Of a stretch of DNA of 64,000 bases, positions 35,068-43,310 are shown piece by piece. The stretch comes from DASQBT01 sp049578545 (GTDB lineage: Bacteria > Pseudomonadota > Gammaproteobacteria > Burkholderiales > Thiobacillaceae). The position numbers and the translations under genes were made by a program. The stretch covers positions 13,292 through 77,291 of the forward strand of contig JBAUMF010000052.1 of the NCBI GenBank assembly GCA_049578545.1. The letters run 5' to 3'. Numbering within the stretch: the first letter of the stretch is position 1; every line of letters starts with the position of its first letter. Below the pieces are notes generated by a model, which was not told the DNA's origin, searched no databases, and saw only the letters and a list, made by a program, of their open reading frames with translations.

Positions 35068-35508
35068 ATGATCACGATACGAGTTGCAACTTTGTTATCC
35101 CTTCTCATGGTCTTAACATGCCAAGCGGCGCAGATCGAGTTCCCCAAGGCACCGCTAAATCTCAAGGAGGCTGAGAGTCAGGGGTTACACCGTATGAGCG
35201 GCGAAGAGCTTAAACCCCTTTTTCCGGGGACGATGGACGTTAGACAATACAATGGGGAGGAAAGAAGAACCGTTACAAAGGCCGATGGTTCGCTGGAAAC
35301 AAAGTTTGTTGCCAATCAAGTTACCGCGACCGGAAAATGGCGCATCGATGAGCAGAACAATACCTATTGCACCGGGATCAATTGGAAAAAGGGGTACCGT
35401 GAGGATTGTCATGCCATATTCCGGGCACCGGATGGGATTCACTACTTCACCTATGACCTCAAGACGGGGTTTGCCGGCGGTGTTTGGCGTCGCGCCTCTG
35501 ACCAGTGA
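35068..35508 (+). CDS. Hypothetical exported protein
   Basis: 146 residues. A signal peptide (VATLLSLLMVLTCQAA) is followed by a small beta-rich domain containing TGKWRIDEQNNTYCTGINW and ending IHYFTYDLKTGFAGGVW. Two cysteines (TYC and DC) could form a disulfide. AGGGGG precedes the ATG. This pattern is seen in many short periplasmic unknowns; I cannot name a family. It has a 217-bp upstream gap with nothing clear. Confidence 0.65.
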   Translation: MITIRVATLLSLLMVLTCQAAQIEFPKAPLNLKEAESQGLHRMSGEELKPLFPGTMDVRQYNGEERRTVTKADGSLETKFVANQVTATGKWRIDEQNNTYCTGINWKKGYREDCHAIFRAPDGIHYFTYDLKTGFAGGVWRRASDQ

Positions 35509-35697
35509 TCTGAGCCGACGTTGTGGAGAATGGCCTGAGCTTTGTTTGATCTGAAGACAGCAAGAAAGAAGCAGCGCTCATATAGTGGTCAATGCGGGCA
35601 GTGCAGGGTCGAGTCGATCCAGTGATACGTCGGCCTTATTCTGTACTGGATTGCTCCCTCCCGCCTGCAATGAAGCAAACGATGAAACAGCGTTTGC

Positions 35698-36213
35698 TTA
35701 AAAGTCTATCGGCGATCCCTTCCAGGAGTCAGTTCTCGGCTGGGCGCGAGCAATCGCCTGACTTGCGCTGCACCAGCCTTCGCAGGCATTGCGCCCCGGT
35801 CTGCATCGCCAGAAATTGAGCCATGCCTTGCATTTTGCATAAAGGTGGAAGAATCGCAGCACCATTTTGCGTTCCATCGAGCTCGGTGGATGGGCACTGC
35901 AAACAAGCTTGTCATCCGTCATTCCGCGGTCCGTCAAAGTCACCGCCCCCCATGCCTTGACCCGTATCCGGCTGCCGAGAGGCAGGCGCGGCCCAAGTAC
36001 CAGCGCATCCAGCAGATCGCCCTCGAGTCCGAGGTAACTGGGCACGGAGCCATAGTTGAAGGGGCACGGCAGGGGGGAGATGAAGTCAATGTGCCCGGTG
36101 GAGCCGCGTTTCAGAAAACTGCCGCGTGGGATCTCGATCACCACCTCGACCTCCGGCGCCTCAGAAGTGGCCATGAGATCTGGAGCGGAATAGTGGTTTA
36201 CCTTGTTCACCAT
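35698..36213 (-). CDS. Inorganic pyrophosphatase-family protein, divergent
   Basis: 171 residues. The family I pyrophosphatase core is recognisable: VVIEIPRG, HIDFISPLP, CPFNYGSVP, the acidic loop LEGDLLDALVLG and TDRGMTDDKLV. In the acidic loop the first of three metal-binding aspartates is Glu, while the Asp-x-x-Asp pair remains. The tail after ~residue 130 differs from normal Ppa and is Arg/Cys-rich. It may be a paralogue with weaker or different activity. Neighbours give no help. Confidence 0.7.
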   Translation of the reverse strand: MVNKVNHYSAPDLMATSEAPEVEVVIEIPRGSFLKRGSTGHIDFISPLPCPFNYGSVPSYLGLEGDLLDALVLGPRLPLGSRIRVKAWGAVTLTDRGMTDDKLVCSAHPPSSMERKMVLRFFHLYAKCKAWLNFWRCRPGRNACEGWCSASQAIARAQPRTDSWKGSPIDF

Positions 36214-36659
36214 CCAAGCCTACCTGAGACAGATAGATTTTACGACCCGGCTATCCCGGTTTGGGTGAGCGCCCGTGCCCGAGATTGAGGGGTTGCGTTG
36301 CGATGGCGCATGGAAGCGGCATTAAATACTTGGCTGCAAGCCAAGACGCAGCTTGACATGACGCTCTGCAGCAATTTGGTGCGGCCTCCAAAAATGTGCT
36401 TTCTTCCTGAAGCTGCCTCAAATCGAGCTGGAAGCGAATTCGTCAGCAGATCAAACTCAAGAACAAAAGTAGCTGCAAGCGCATGCCTTTAAAGAAATGT
36501 AAGTTAAACAAATCGTTACTATACTGAGCCTTTGTCGAGGCCAATACCTCTCATGCCGCATTGTTCCGGCAAACTGCCTGACTCAAGTTATTCTAGTCCT
36601 TCAGATTCTGCAGTGTGCTGTCTTTTTGAAATCGCTTGTAAAGAAAGGGAGTGCAAATT
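36214..36659. other. Non-coding stretch of about 450 bp
   Basis: No frame here has a start with a ribosome-binding site or a family pattern. A TATACT box at 36520-36525 could be the -10 of the downstream gene, but no -35 is placed correctly. Confidence 0.4.
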
Positions 36660-37067
36660 ATGAATACGCTTTTTCCGGTTACGTTTTCCCGAGTTTTCGT
36701 CGTCCTGTGTGTGCTCACATTCATGAGCGTTTTTTCTGAGCGATCATCCGCTGCATCCCCTGATCCCAGGTTGTTTGGACCATGGGCTGTGGTTGGTTCG
36801 GAGAATATCGAAAATATCGGGATGCGAGCTTTCTTCTCGCCAGATGGAAACTTCCTCATGGTCGACCCGAGAACCCAGCTGGGGTTCGTTGGTAGCTGGA
36901 TGATGGGACGGTCCGGACTCCTGGTGACTATTTTTGGAAATAGCAGGTGGGGTAAATTGCGGGATGCAGATGTCTCCTTTCCGGATAACGATCATTTGGC
37001 CTTGGATGTCAAGGAGAGCCAATTTGCACAGCCTCATCGACTCCTCCTGCAAAGGCTAAGATTCTGA
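36660..37067 (+). CDS. Hypothetical exported protein
   Basis: 135 residues. A hydrophobic N-terminus (VFVVLCVLTFMSVFS) is a likely signal peptide. The body has FGPWAVVGSENIENIGMRAFFSPDGNFLM and FVGSWMMGRSG, a beta-strand pattern with repeated GxW, similar to small lipocalin-like unknowns. GGGAG precedes the ATG. No family named. Confidence 0.6.
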   Translation: MNTLFPVTFSRVFVVLCVLTFMSVFSERSSAASPDPRLFGPWAVVGSENIENIGMRAFFSPDGNFLMVDPRTQLGFVGSWMMGRSGLLVTIFGNSRWGKLRDADVSFPDNDHLALDVKESQFAQPHRLLLQRLRF

Positions 37068-37383
37068 AGCGGGGTGGGGGGATCGAGGAACACGATCCCG
37101 TCTCAACGCTCGACAGTTCTTCTCCTGCCTTCCTGCTCTTGTTCCGCAACAGATTCCGTCATTCCCGCGACTGCTGGAATGACGGGGCAATCCCCCAGAT
37201 TAGCTGAAGCCAGGGGTGGAATTCTGTCGTAATCCAAGCTGAGGGAGCATCTCGTTGACGATTGCCGAATAGGGGCAATTCCGAACGGCTGACTTTTCAA
37301 CTTGCTGAAACAGGTGCGCCGTTTAGGTTTTGGCAAGACATGGATGGTGCACGGGTCGTTACCGGGATTATTCCTCCAAGTTC
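37068..37383. repeat. Intergenic stretch with a CGTCATTCC-type palindrome
   Basis: 316 bp between convergent genes. It holds the inverted repeat CCGTCATTCC (37156-37165) / GGAATGACGG (37176-37185), a widely dispersed REP-like sequence in Proteobacteria. No gene is seen here. Confidence 0.55.
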
Positions 37384-37812
37384 CTACCTTAGCTTTGAAT
37401 CCAGGCACCTCAAGTACACTGCCGGATTGAACGGACCGCCTTCGCGTTGAGCCTGCCAGATCATTTCTGCCAGGCAGTCCATGAGCTCATGCTGGGCACC
37501 CATCACGTCGCCAAGGCGGTTCAGCAGTTGTTCATGGCGAGAACGGATGCCGGACGGCTGGTCGATGGAAAGTTGTTCGGCAACGGCAAGGTGCATGGAC
37601 AGATGCAGGAAGGGGTTGGTCTCGCCGAATTCGGGGGGATAGTCCTGATCCAGATACCGCTCTGGCTGGTCGAGCATGCGGTGGTACTCGGGGTGGGCAA
37701 GGATGACTTCGAGGGCGAGGCTTTCCGCACCTTCCAGCAGCTGCTGGGCCTTGTACTTGGCCCAAACATCAAAGAAGAATTTTCGGGCCTGATCGCGGGT
37801 CGGATTGAACAT
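37384..37812 (-). CDS. DUF1841 family protein
   Basis: 142 residues. It begins MFNPTRDQARKFFFDVW and contains ILAHPEYHRML, NPFLHLSMHLAVAEQL and a C-terminal QHELMDCLAEMIWQAQ segment, the pattern of DUF1841. The conserved His residues suggest metal binding. Function unknown; found in Beta- and Gammaproteobacteria, often near nth as here. Confidence 0.85.
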   Translation of the reverse strand: MFNPTRDQARKFFFDVWAKYKAQQLLEGAESLALEVILAHPEYHRMLDQPERYLDQDYPPEFGETNPFLHLSMHLAVAEQLSIDQPSGIRSRHEQLLNRLGDVMGAQHELMDCLAEMIWQAQREGGPFNPAVYLRCLDSKLR

Positions 37813-37950
37813 GCGAACCTCTGGTCAAGTCCCACATGGCCGCGCAGGCGGCTTGGCGGTGGGAGATGCGCGAAAGGCGACGCAGGTCGTAGTTAATCTG
37901 CGAAGCCAAGGAGCCTGACAAAGCAGATCGCCCGCCAAGCCCATGCCCTC

Positions 37951-38062
37951 CGGGTTTGCGCGAAATATGCCCATCTGCGTCGTCGCACTCCTCGGCATCT
38001 TAGACTTAGCTACGACCATCGTCGTGCGCCTAGCATCTGAGCATATTTCGTGACAAACGCGG
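37951..38062. repeat. Palindromic intergenic element, MITE- or REP-like
   Basis: Terminal inverted repeats: left CGGGTTTGCGCGAAATATGC, right GCATATTTCGTGACAAACG. Aligned, they share GTTTG and CGAAATATGC on both sides. The ~70-bp centre is also partly self-complementary around GTCGTCGCAC and GTGCG. No coding capacity. It sits between nth and the DUF1841 gene. Form and length suggest a non-autonomous mobile repeat or an RNA hairpin. Confidence 0.6.
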
Positions 38063-38096
38063 TTCATGCTGGACTTGATCAGAGGTTCCTTAGGCC

Positions 38097-38732
38097 CTAA
38101 TCCAAATTCTTGTTGCGGTAGTCGCACAAATCCAGGATGGGACAGCGAAAGCACAGCGGCTTGCGTGCCTGGCAGATGTAGCGTCCATGAAGGATGAGCC
38201 AGTGATGGGCATGCTGCACGTATTCGGCAGGGATGCGACGCAATAGTTTCTTTTCCACTTCCAGCGGGGTTTTGCCCGGAGCAATGCCCGTGCGATTGGC
38301 GACGCGAAAGATATGGGTGTCGACCGCCATGGTGGGTTGTCCAAATGCAACGTTAAGGATGACATTTGCAGTCTTGCGTCCTACACCGGGCAGCTTCTCC
38401 AGTTCTTCGCGGTCGGCGGGTACCTGGCTTTGGTGCTGGTCGATAAGCAGGCGACAGGTCTGGATAATATGCTTGGCCTTGCTCTGGTAGAGGCCGATGG
38501 TCTTGATGTATTCCTTCAGCCCGGCTTCGCCGAGGGCGAGAATTGTTTCCGGGGTATTGGCTCTGGCAAACAGCTTGCGGGTGGCAAGGTTGACGCCCTT
38601 GTCGGTGGCCTGGGCGGAAAGCACGACAGCGACCAGCAGATCGAAGGGAGTGGAGTATTCCAGCTCGGTTTCCGGATGGGGATTGGCAGCCTGAAAGCGG
38701 CGAAAAATTTCGGCGCGTTTGGCGTTGTTCAT
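38097..38732 (-). CDS. nth: Endonuclease III
   Basis: 211 residues from the ATG at 38732. The helix-hairpin-helix LEKLPGVGRKTANVILN carries the catalytic lysine region, followed by VDTHIFRVANR with the aspartate. Four cysteines, spaced C-x6-C-x2-C-x5-C near the C-terminus, hold a [4Fe-4S] cluster. It removes oxidised pyrimidines. In many genomes nth follows rnfE directly; here ~450 bp with two small ORFs lie between. Confidence 0.96.
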   Translation of the reverse strand: MNNAKRAEIFRRFQAANPHPETELEYSTPFDLLVAVVLSAQATDKGVNLATRKLFARANTPETILALGEAGLKEYIKTIGLYQSKAKHIIQTCRLLIDQHQSQVPADREELEKLPGVGRKTANVILNVAFGQPTMAVDTHIFRVANRTGIAPGKTPLEVEKKLLRRIPAEYVQHAHHWLILHGRYICQARKPLCFRCPILDLCDYRNKNLD

Positions 38733-38837
38733 CTTATCGCGAATAGAAATGCTTAACAAAGAGGACATGAGGACAAGGGATATGAATGCAACGTTTTCCT
38801 CCTGTTATCTTGCACTCGTTGTTAAATAATCTTTTTG

Positions 38838-38981
38838 TCATGTCTCCTGCTTGATCGTCTTGCGCAGTTTCTGCTTGTCGCGCAGTCGCTGCATCTTGGT
38901 GGTGGGCGCGTGCGTGCCGGCCTTGCGTTGCTTGACGAGCACCACCAGAGGATTACGTGGTGCGCGGGTGCGGAACTTCAT
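38838..38981 (-). CDS. Small basic protein (47 residues), conserved-looking
   Basis: 47 codons: an N-terminal FRTRAPRNPLVVLVKQRKAG then a lysine/arginine-rich helix (MQRLRDKQKLRKTIKQ). The PRNPLVxLxxxRKAGxH pattern matches small basic proteins I recall in other Betaproteobacteria, of unknown function. AAAGGA stands seven bases before the ATG. Its ATG overlaps the stop of the preceding 68-codon ORF (ATGA). About 30% of residues are Lys or Arg; nucleic-acid or ribosome binding is possible (inference). Confidence 0.65.
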   Translation of the reverse strand: MKFRTRAPRNPLVVLVKQRKAGTHAPTTKMQRLRDKQKLRKTIKQET

Positions 38982-39184
38982 GCCCGCGTCCTTTGGGTTC
39001 CTCGTTTCGACGCCTGACCGTGTCGGCGATCGGCGGAATTCGCGGACGTGCGGATCCCTACTGCGTGGGGAACCGGCTTAACGGCCGTGCCTGCGAAGCT
39101 GCACAGTGGAGCCGGTTCATTACGGCGCTCCAGCGGCACACATTCCGAGGCGCTACGCTTCCGCGCCGTCTCCTTACTGCTCAT
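38978..39184 (-). CDS. 68-codon bridging ORF between rnfE and the small basic protein
   Basis: The ATG overlaps the rnfE stop and its TGA overlaps the next ATG, both as ATGA. It begins MSSKE, as does the ORF bridging rnfB and rnfC, and lies over the same repeated sequence (see repeat entries). Composition is Arg/Ser/Ala-rich with no domain. It may be translated only by coupling, with the repeat rather than the peptide being what is kept. Confidence 0.4.
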   Translation of the reverse strand: MSSKETARKRSASECVPLERRNEPAPLCSFAGTAVKPVPHAVGIRTSANSADRRHGQASKRGTQRTRA

Positions 39185-39186
39185 GC
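39014..39186. repeat. Rnf-operon repeat, copy B (long form)
   Basis: One end (39014-39058) matches copy A at 43235-43279 in 32 of 45 bases; read on the plus strand both give VSAxGxIRGRADP, with most differences in that core at third positions. The other end, CTCCTTACTGCTCATGC (39170-39186), matches copy A at 15 of 17 and supplies the rnfE stop. The ~110-bp centre is unique to this copy. Confidence 0.55.
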
Positions 39187-39873
39187 CACCGCCTGGACAG
39201 TGGCGTTGACTCTGGCCTGCTGTTGAGCGCGCTGCTGGGCACGGCTGTTGATCCAGTTGCGCAGTGCAATGAGCAGTCCCAAACCGAGGAATGCACCAGG
39301 CGGAAGGATGGCGAGCAGGAAGCCTTTGTAGTCAGGCAGCACATGCAGCACCCACGCTTTGGCATATGGACCGAACGCGAGGTCGATGCCGGAGAGCAGG
39401 GTTCCTTTCCCGGCTATTTCGCGCAGCGCACCAAGGATGGTGAGAACAGCGGTCAAACCAAGTCCCATGAACACTCCATCGAAGATGGAAGGAATCATCC
39501 GGTTTTTGCCGGCGTAGGCGTCAGCCCGGGCCAGTACGATGCAGTTGGTGACTATGAGCGGGATGAAGATTCCCAGCACCAGATAAAGGGGGTGGGCGTA
39601 GGCATTGAACAGCAAATCCACAATGGTGACGAGGGCGGCGATGATCAGGATGAAAACCGGAATGCGTATTTCGTGCGGCACCACATTGCGCACCGCCGAG
39701 ACGGCTCCATTGGACCCCGCCATGACGAATACAGTGGCCAGACCCAGGCCCAGGGCGTTGACTACGCTGTTGCTCATGGCCAGTGTGGGGCACAGCCCCA
39801 GTAGCTGGACTACGCCAGGATTCTTCTTCCAGACACCGTCGTTGAATAATGCAGAAAATTCATGCTTGTTCAT
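39181..39873 (-). CDS. rnfE: Rnf/Rsx electron transport complex subunit E
   Basis: 230 residues, six membrane helices. Segments NPGVVQLLGLCPTLAMSNS and FVMAGSNGAVSAVRN are characteristic, and the C-terminus has PPGAFLGLGLLIALRN. It is homologous to NqrD and, with RnfA, forms the membrane iron-coordinating core. Its start overlaps rnfG by four bases. The stop lies in a short repeat. Confidence 0.95.
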   Translation of the reverse strand: MNKHEFSALFNDGVWKKNPGVVQLLGLCPTLAMSNSVVNALGLGLATVFVMAGSNGAVSAVRNVVPHEIRIPVFILIIAALVTIVDLLFNAYAHPLYLVLGIFIPLIVTNCIVLARADAYAGKNRMIPSIFDGVFMGLGLTAVLTILGALREIAGKGTLLSGIDLAFGPYAKAWVLHVLPDYKGFLLAILPPGAFLGLGLLIALRNWINSRAQQRAQQQARVNATVQAVA

Positions 39874-40526
39874 GATGGATCCCTTTGGTTTGGGGCCGGC
39901 CGCAGGCTCAAAAGTTCATCCCGATGTTTGGCGTAATATTCCAGTGCGCTGAGGACGGCTTTGACCACGGCACGCGGCGTGATGGTTGCGCCTGCGACAG
40001 AATCAAATGCACCGCCATCTTTTTTCACCTTCCACAATTTAGTATCCGGCTGGGTCAGGGAGTGATGATCGAAGATCTTTATCCACGGGCTTTTGGCGAT
40101 GTCGATGTAATCGCCCAGACCCGGGGTTTCGTGCTGCGCGGTGACGCGCACGCCCAGAACCTCGCCATCCGGGGTAATGCCGATGAGCAGGGCAATGTCT
40201 CCACTATAGCCGTCCGGAGCGATGGCTTCCAGCACCAGGCCACTCAACTGACCGCGTTTGCGCGCGAACCAGATATGCGACGGCTGGCTCGTACCGAGTT
40301 GGCTATCGGGTGGCAGGGTTTTCTGGCTGGCGATCAGATTATTGTCGTACCACTCGACGGGCATGACCTGATTGAGCAACTTGAGCTTTTCCGCCTCCTC
40401 GCTTTTTTCAATAGCGGGATGGGTGAGGGTGAATGTCCAGGCTAGCGCCGCCGTGCCGACAAGGGCGAAGACCAGCAGGATGAAGCCGGTGCGCGTGGCA
40501 TTTTTGGCGGGGCTCGTCATTTTCAC
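39870..40526 (-). CDS. rnfG: Rnf/Rsx electron transport complex subunit G
   Basis: 218 residues. One N-terminal membrane helix (FILLVFALVGTAALAWTFTL) and a periplasmic FMN-binding domain. The covalent FMN attachment motif reads DSVAGATITPRAV, where the last Thr of the (S)GAT-x-T motif is expected to carry FMN. It passes electrons in the periplasmic arm. Four-base overlaps on both sides couple it to rnfD and rnfE. Confidence 0.95.
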   Translation of the reverse strand: MKMTSPAKNATRTGFILLVFALVGTAALAWTFTLTHPAIEKSEEAEKLKLLNQVMPVEWYDNNLIASQKTLPPDSQLGTSQPSHIWFARKRGQLSGLVLEAIAPDGYSGDIALLIGITPDGEVLGVRVTAQHETPGLGDYIDIAKSPWIKIFDHHSLTQPDTKLWKVKKDGGAFDSVAGATITPRAVVKAVLSALEYYAKHRDELLSLRPAPNQRDPS

Positions 40527-41533
40527 TTCTGTTCACCGAAGACCCTGGGCTGGGTGTAGGTATCAATCAGCGGCGCGCAGATGTTCATGAGCAGGATGGA
40601 AAAGGCCACGCCATCCGGGTAGCCGCCGAATACGCGAATCAGAACGGTGAGAAAGCCTGCTCCAGCACCGAAGATAATCTTGCCAAGCGGAGTGGATGAA
40701 CCCGATACCGGGTCGGTGGCGATGAAGAATGCGCCGAGCATGGCCGAGGGAGCGGCGATCTGAAACCAGGGAGGCGCGTAGCGGCTGATATCAGCGAAGT
40801 GCAGGAAGCCGGCGGTGAGCCAGATGCCGGCGAGAAAGGCGGCCGGCACGTGCCAGGTGATGATGCGCATGAGCCACAGCCCAATGCCACCGATCAGATA
40901 CATGGCCGCGATCCACTCCCAGCCGGTGCCGCCGACATCACCGAAGAGGGGTGTGGCCATGATCTCCTGCAGCGTATGCTGCTGCATCAACTGCGTGCGC
41001 AAGGTGTCGAGCGGTGTTGCCTGGGCAATGGCATCCAGTCTTATGCCTTCTGGCAGTCCGCTGCCGAAAATATAGCCGAGGCTTTCAGCAAAACTCATCT
41101 GATGATGCGCAAGCTGCAGGGGCAAAGACCATTGCGTCATCTGCGCTGGAAAGGAAATAAGCAGGACGGCAAAGCCGACCATGGCGGGATTGAAAATGTT
41201 TTGTCCCAAACCGCCATACAGGTGCTTGGCGATAACAATCGCAAACAGCGCGCCGGTGACGGTAAGCCACCATGGCGCCAACGGCGGGAGCGAGAGGGCC
41301 AGCAGCCAGGCGGTGACGATTGCGCTTAAATCCATCAGGAAAGGCTTCACCGGATAGCTGCGCAGTGAGAGCATCAGGGCCTCGAAGCCAAGCGCAGCGA
41401 CGCTGGCGATACACAGGTTGATCAGAATCCCAGGGCCAATGAGCGACGCGTAGACAAGAATGCCGGGCACCAGAGCACCAAGCACCTTGAGCATGACCAT
41501 TGAAACGCTGTCGCTTTTTAATATGAAGGACAT
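40523..41533 (-). CDS. rnfD: Rnf/Rsx electron transport complex subunit D
   Basis: 336 residues, multiple membrane helices, homologous to NqrB. The covalent FMN region is DPVSGSSTPLGK, and the terminal helix has FGGYPDGVAFSILLMNICAPLID. It is the main ion-translocating candidate. It follows rnfC by nine bases. Confidence 0.95.
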   Translation of the reverse strand: MSFILKSDSVSMVMLKVLGALVPGILVYASLIGPGILINLCIASVAALGFEALMLSLRSYPVKPFLMDLSAIVTAWLLALSLPPLAPWWLTVTGALFAIVIAKHLYGGLGQNIFNPAMVGFAVLLISFPAQMTQWSLPLQLAHHQMSFAESLGYIFGSGLPEGIRLDAIAQATPLDTLRTQLMQQHTLQEIMATPLFGDVGGTGWEWIAAMYLIGGIGLWLMRIITWHVPAAFLAGIWLTAGFLHFADISRYAPPWFQIAAPSAMLGAFFIATDPVSGSSTPLGKIIFGAGAGFLTVLIRVFGGYPDGVAFSILLMNICAPLIDTYTQPRVFGEQK

Positions 41534-41542
41534 TGCAAATTG

Positions 41543-43198
41543 TCAGTGTTGTTCGGGTTCGACCGGCAGTTTGGCAATCTCGCGGATTTTAGCTCGGCGC
41601 GCCTCGATCTCCTGAATTTCCCTTCTTTGTTCGTCGGTGAGGCTCTCGGTGTTTTTCGGTGTGACGCCTTCCTTCTTTGCCTTGGCACGCGCCAGGGCGG
41701 CGTCGATCAACGCCTTCTTCTTGGCGGCTTCTGCATCGATGCTGGTCCCGGCAGCGGCTAGGTCTTCCTTCTTTGACTGGAACTTCGCCGCATGTTTTTC
41801 TGCACGCTCATGCTTTTCGCGCTCTTCTCGGAACAGGCGAAATTCGTGGCGCTGGCGCGCCAGATCGGCGGCATTCTTTTCCTTTTCGCGTGCCCAGATT
41901 TCGCTCTTGGCGAAATGGTAGAAGTCGACCAGTGGAATGTGGCTGGGGCAGACATAAGTGCAGCAACCGCATTCGATGCAATCGAACAGGTGCAGCTCCT
42001 GCGCGCGACCGAAGTTGCGCGATTTTGCAAACCAGTAAAGGTCCTGCGGTTGCAGATCAGCCGGACAGGCCTGTGCGCATGCACCGCAGCGGATGCACGG
42101 CATGGGTTTCGGTCTGGGCGGCAAGAGTTCATCGGACATCGCGAGCAGGCAATTGGTGGCCTTGACCACAGGCACGTGCGGGCTGCGAACCTGGATCCCC
42201 ATCATTGGGCCGCCCATGATGATGCCGGTGAGGCCATCGCGCTCGCCCGCGTGAATCATCAACTCATCCATGGGCGTGCCGATCAGCACTTCAAAATTCT
42301 GCGGCCGCAGAACATGACCGGTAACCGTGACCAGGCGCGAGATCAAGGGCTCGCCATGAAAAACCGCACGGGCCAGGGCATACGCCGTGCCGACGTTGAA
42401 CACCTGCACGCCGATGTCGGTTGAACGCCCTCCGGAAGGCGTGTCCAGGTTAAGCAGGGTCTTGACGATCTGCTTGCCACCACCGCCCGGGTAGATCGTT
42501 GGCATGGTGACGACTTCGACATCAAAGGGCAGCGCTTTCGCTGCAACTGTCATCGCATCGATGGCTGCCGGCTTGTTGTCTTCGATACCCGCCAGCACCT
42601 CGGTGGACTGGAGCATGTGATGCATGACGATGGCACCCTGCAAAATCTCTTCTGCGCGTTCCTGCATCAGGCGGTCGTCGCAGGTGATCCAGGGTTCGCA
42701 TTCCCCGCCGTTGAGAATGAGGGTGCGGATGGCCGGCGGCGTCCCCGGGTCGAGTTTGATGAAACTGGGAAACACTGCGCCACCCAGACCGGCGAGGCCC
42801 ATATCCCTGAGTTGATCGCGCAGCGCGCTGGGATCGAGGTTAAGGTAATCGATCGGGTAATGTTCGATCCACTCGTCCTTGCCGTCGCTTTCGATGGTGA
42901 TGCACAGGTCGGGCAGGCCTGACGGATGGGGCACGGTCTGCATGCTGATGGCGGTGACGGTTCCCGAAGTGGGCGCGTGGATGGCCGTGGAAACATAGCC
43001 TTCGGCCTTGCCGATCATCTGCCCCTTGAGCACATGCTCGCCCACCGCGGCGATCGGTTTTGCAGGCTGGCCGATATGCTGGCGCAACGGCACGATGAGC
43101 TTCTTGGGGATGAAGGCCGGATGGATCGGTTTACTGGCGGATTCGCTCTTGTGTTCGGCCGGATGCACACCGCCGTTGAAGCGGTAGACTTCCCTCAT
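41543..43198 (-). CDS. rnfC: Rnf/Rsx electron transport complex subunit C
   Basis: 551 residues. An N-terminal barrel-sandwich domain and an NADH/FMN-binding domain like NuoF (GLAGLGGAVFPSFIKL; LILNGGECEPWITCD) precede two [4Fe-4S] motifs, CIRCGACAQACP and CIECGCCTYVCP. The C-terminus is a long charged coiled coil. It is the NADH-oxidising entry subunit. The ATG overlaps the stop of a 37-codon ORF rather than rnfB itself. Confidence 0.95.
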   Translation of the reverse strand: MREVYRFNGGVHPAEHKSESASKPIHPAFIPKKLIVPLRQHIGQPAKPIAAVGEHVLKGQMIGKAEGYVSTAIHAPTSGTVTAISMQTVPHPSGLPDLCITIESDGKDEWIEHYPIDYLNLDPSALRDQLRDMGLAGLGGAVFPSFIKLDPGTPPAIRTLILNGGECEPWITCDDRLMQERAEEILQGAIVMHHMLQSTEVLAGIEDNKPAAIDAMTVAAKALPFDVEVVTMPTIYPGGGGKQIVKTLLNLDTPSGGRSTDIGVQVFNVGTAYALARAVFHGEPLISRLVTVTGHVLRPQNFEVLIGTPMDELMIHAGERDGLTGIIMGGPMMGIQVRSPHVPVVKATNCLLAMSDELLPPRPKPMPCIRCGACAQACPADLQPQDLYWFAKSRNFGRAQELHLFDCIECGCCTYVCPSHIPLVDFYHFAKSEIWAREKEKNAADLARQRHEFRLFREEREKHERAEKHAAKFQSKKEDLAAAGTSIDAEAAKKKALIDAALARAKAKKEGVTPKNTESLTDEQRREIQEIEARRAKIREIAKLPVEPEQH

Positions 43199-43308
43199 GT
43201 GGCCGCCTCCATTACCCGGTCACAAACATCTGGCGTCAGTGTGTCGGCGGCAGGCCGCATCCGCGGGCGCGCCGATCCCCGCAAGCGGGGCCCCTCTTTG
43301 CTGCTCAT
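43195..43308 (-). CDS. 37-codon bridging ORF between rnfB and rnfC
   Basis: The ATG overlaps the rnfB TGA and the stop overlaps the rnfC ATG, both as ATGA, so rnfB, this ORF and rnfC form an unbroken translational chain. It begins MSSKE like the ORF after rnfE; the rest (RGSARPRMRPAADTLTP) reads a repeat in a different frame from the other copy. A functional peptide is unproven. Confidence 0.4.
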   Translation of the reverse strand: MSSKEGPRLRGSARPRMRPAADTLTPDVCDRVMEAAT

Positions 43309-43310
43309 GC
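43235..43310. repeat. Rnf-operon repeat, copy A (short form)
   Basis: 76 bp. The left part matches copy B at 39014-39058 (32 of 45 bases), and the right end CTCTTTGCTGCTCATGC matches 15 of 17 bases of copy B. Between them is a small hairpin, CCCCGC / GCGGGG. The right end supplies the TGA stop of rnfB and the ATG of the bridging ORF. Confidence 0.55.
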
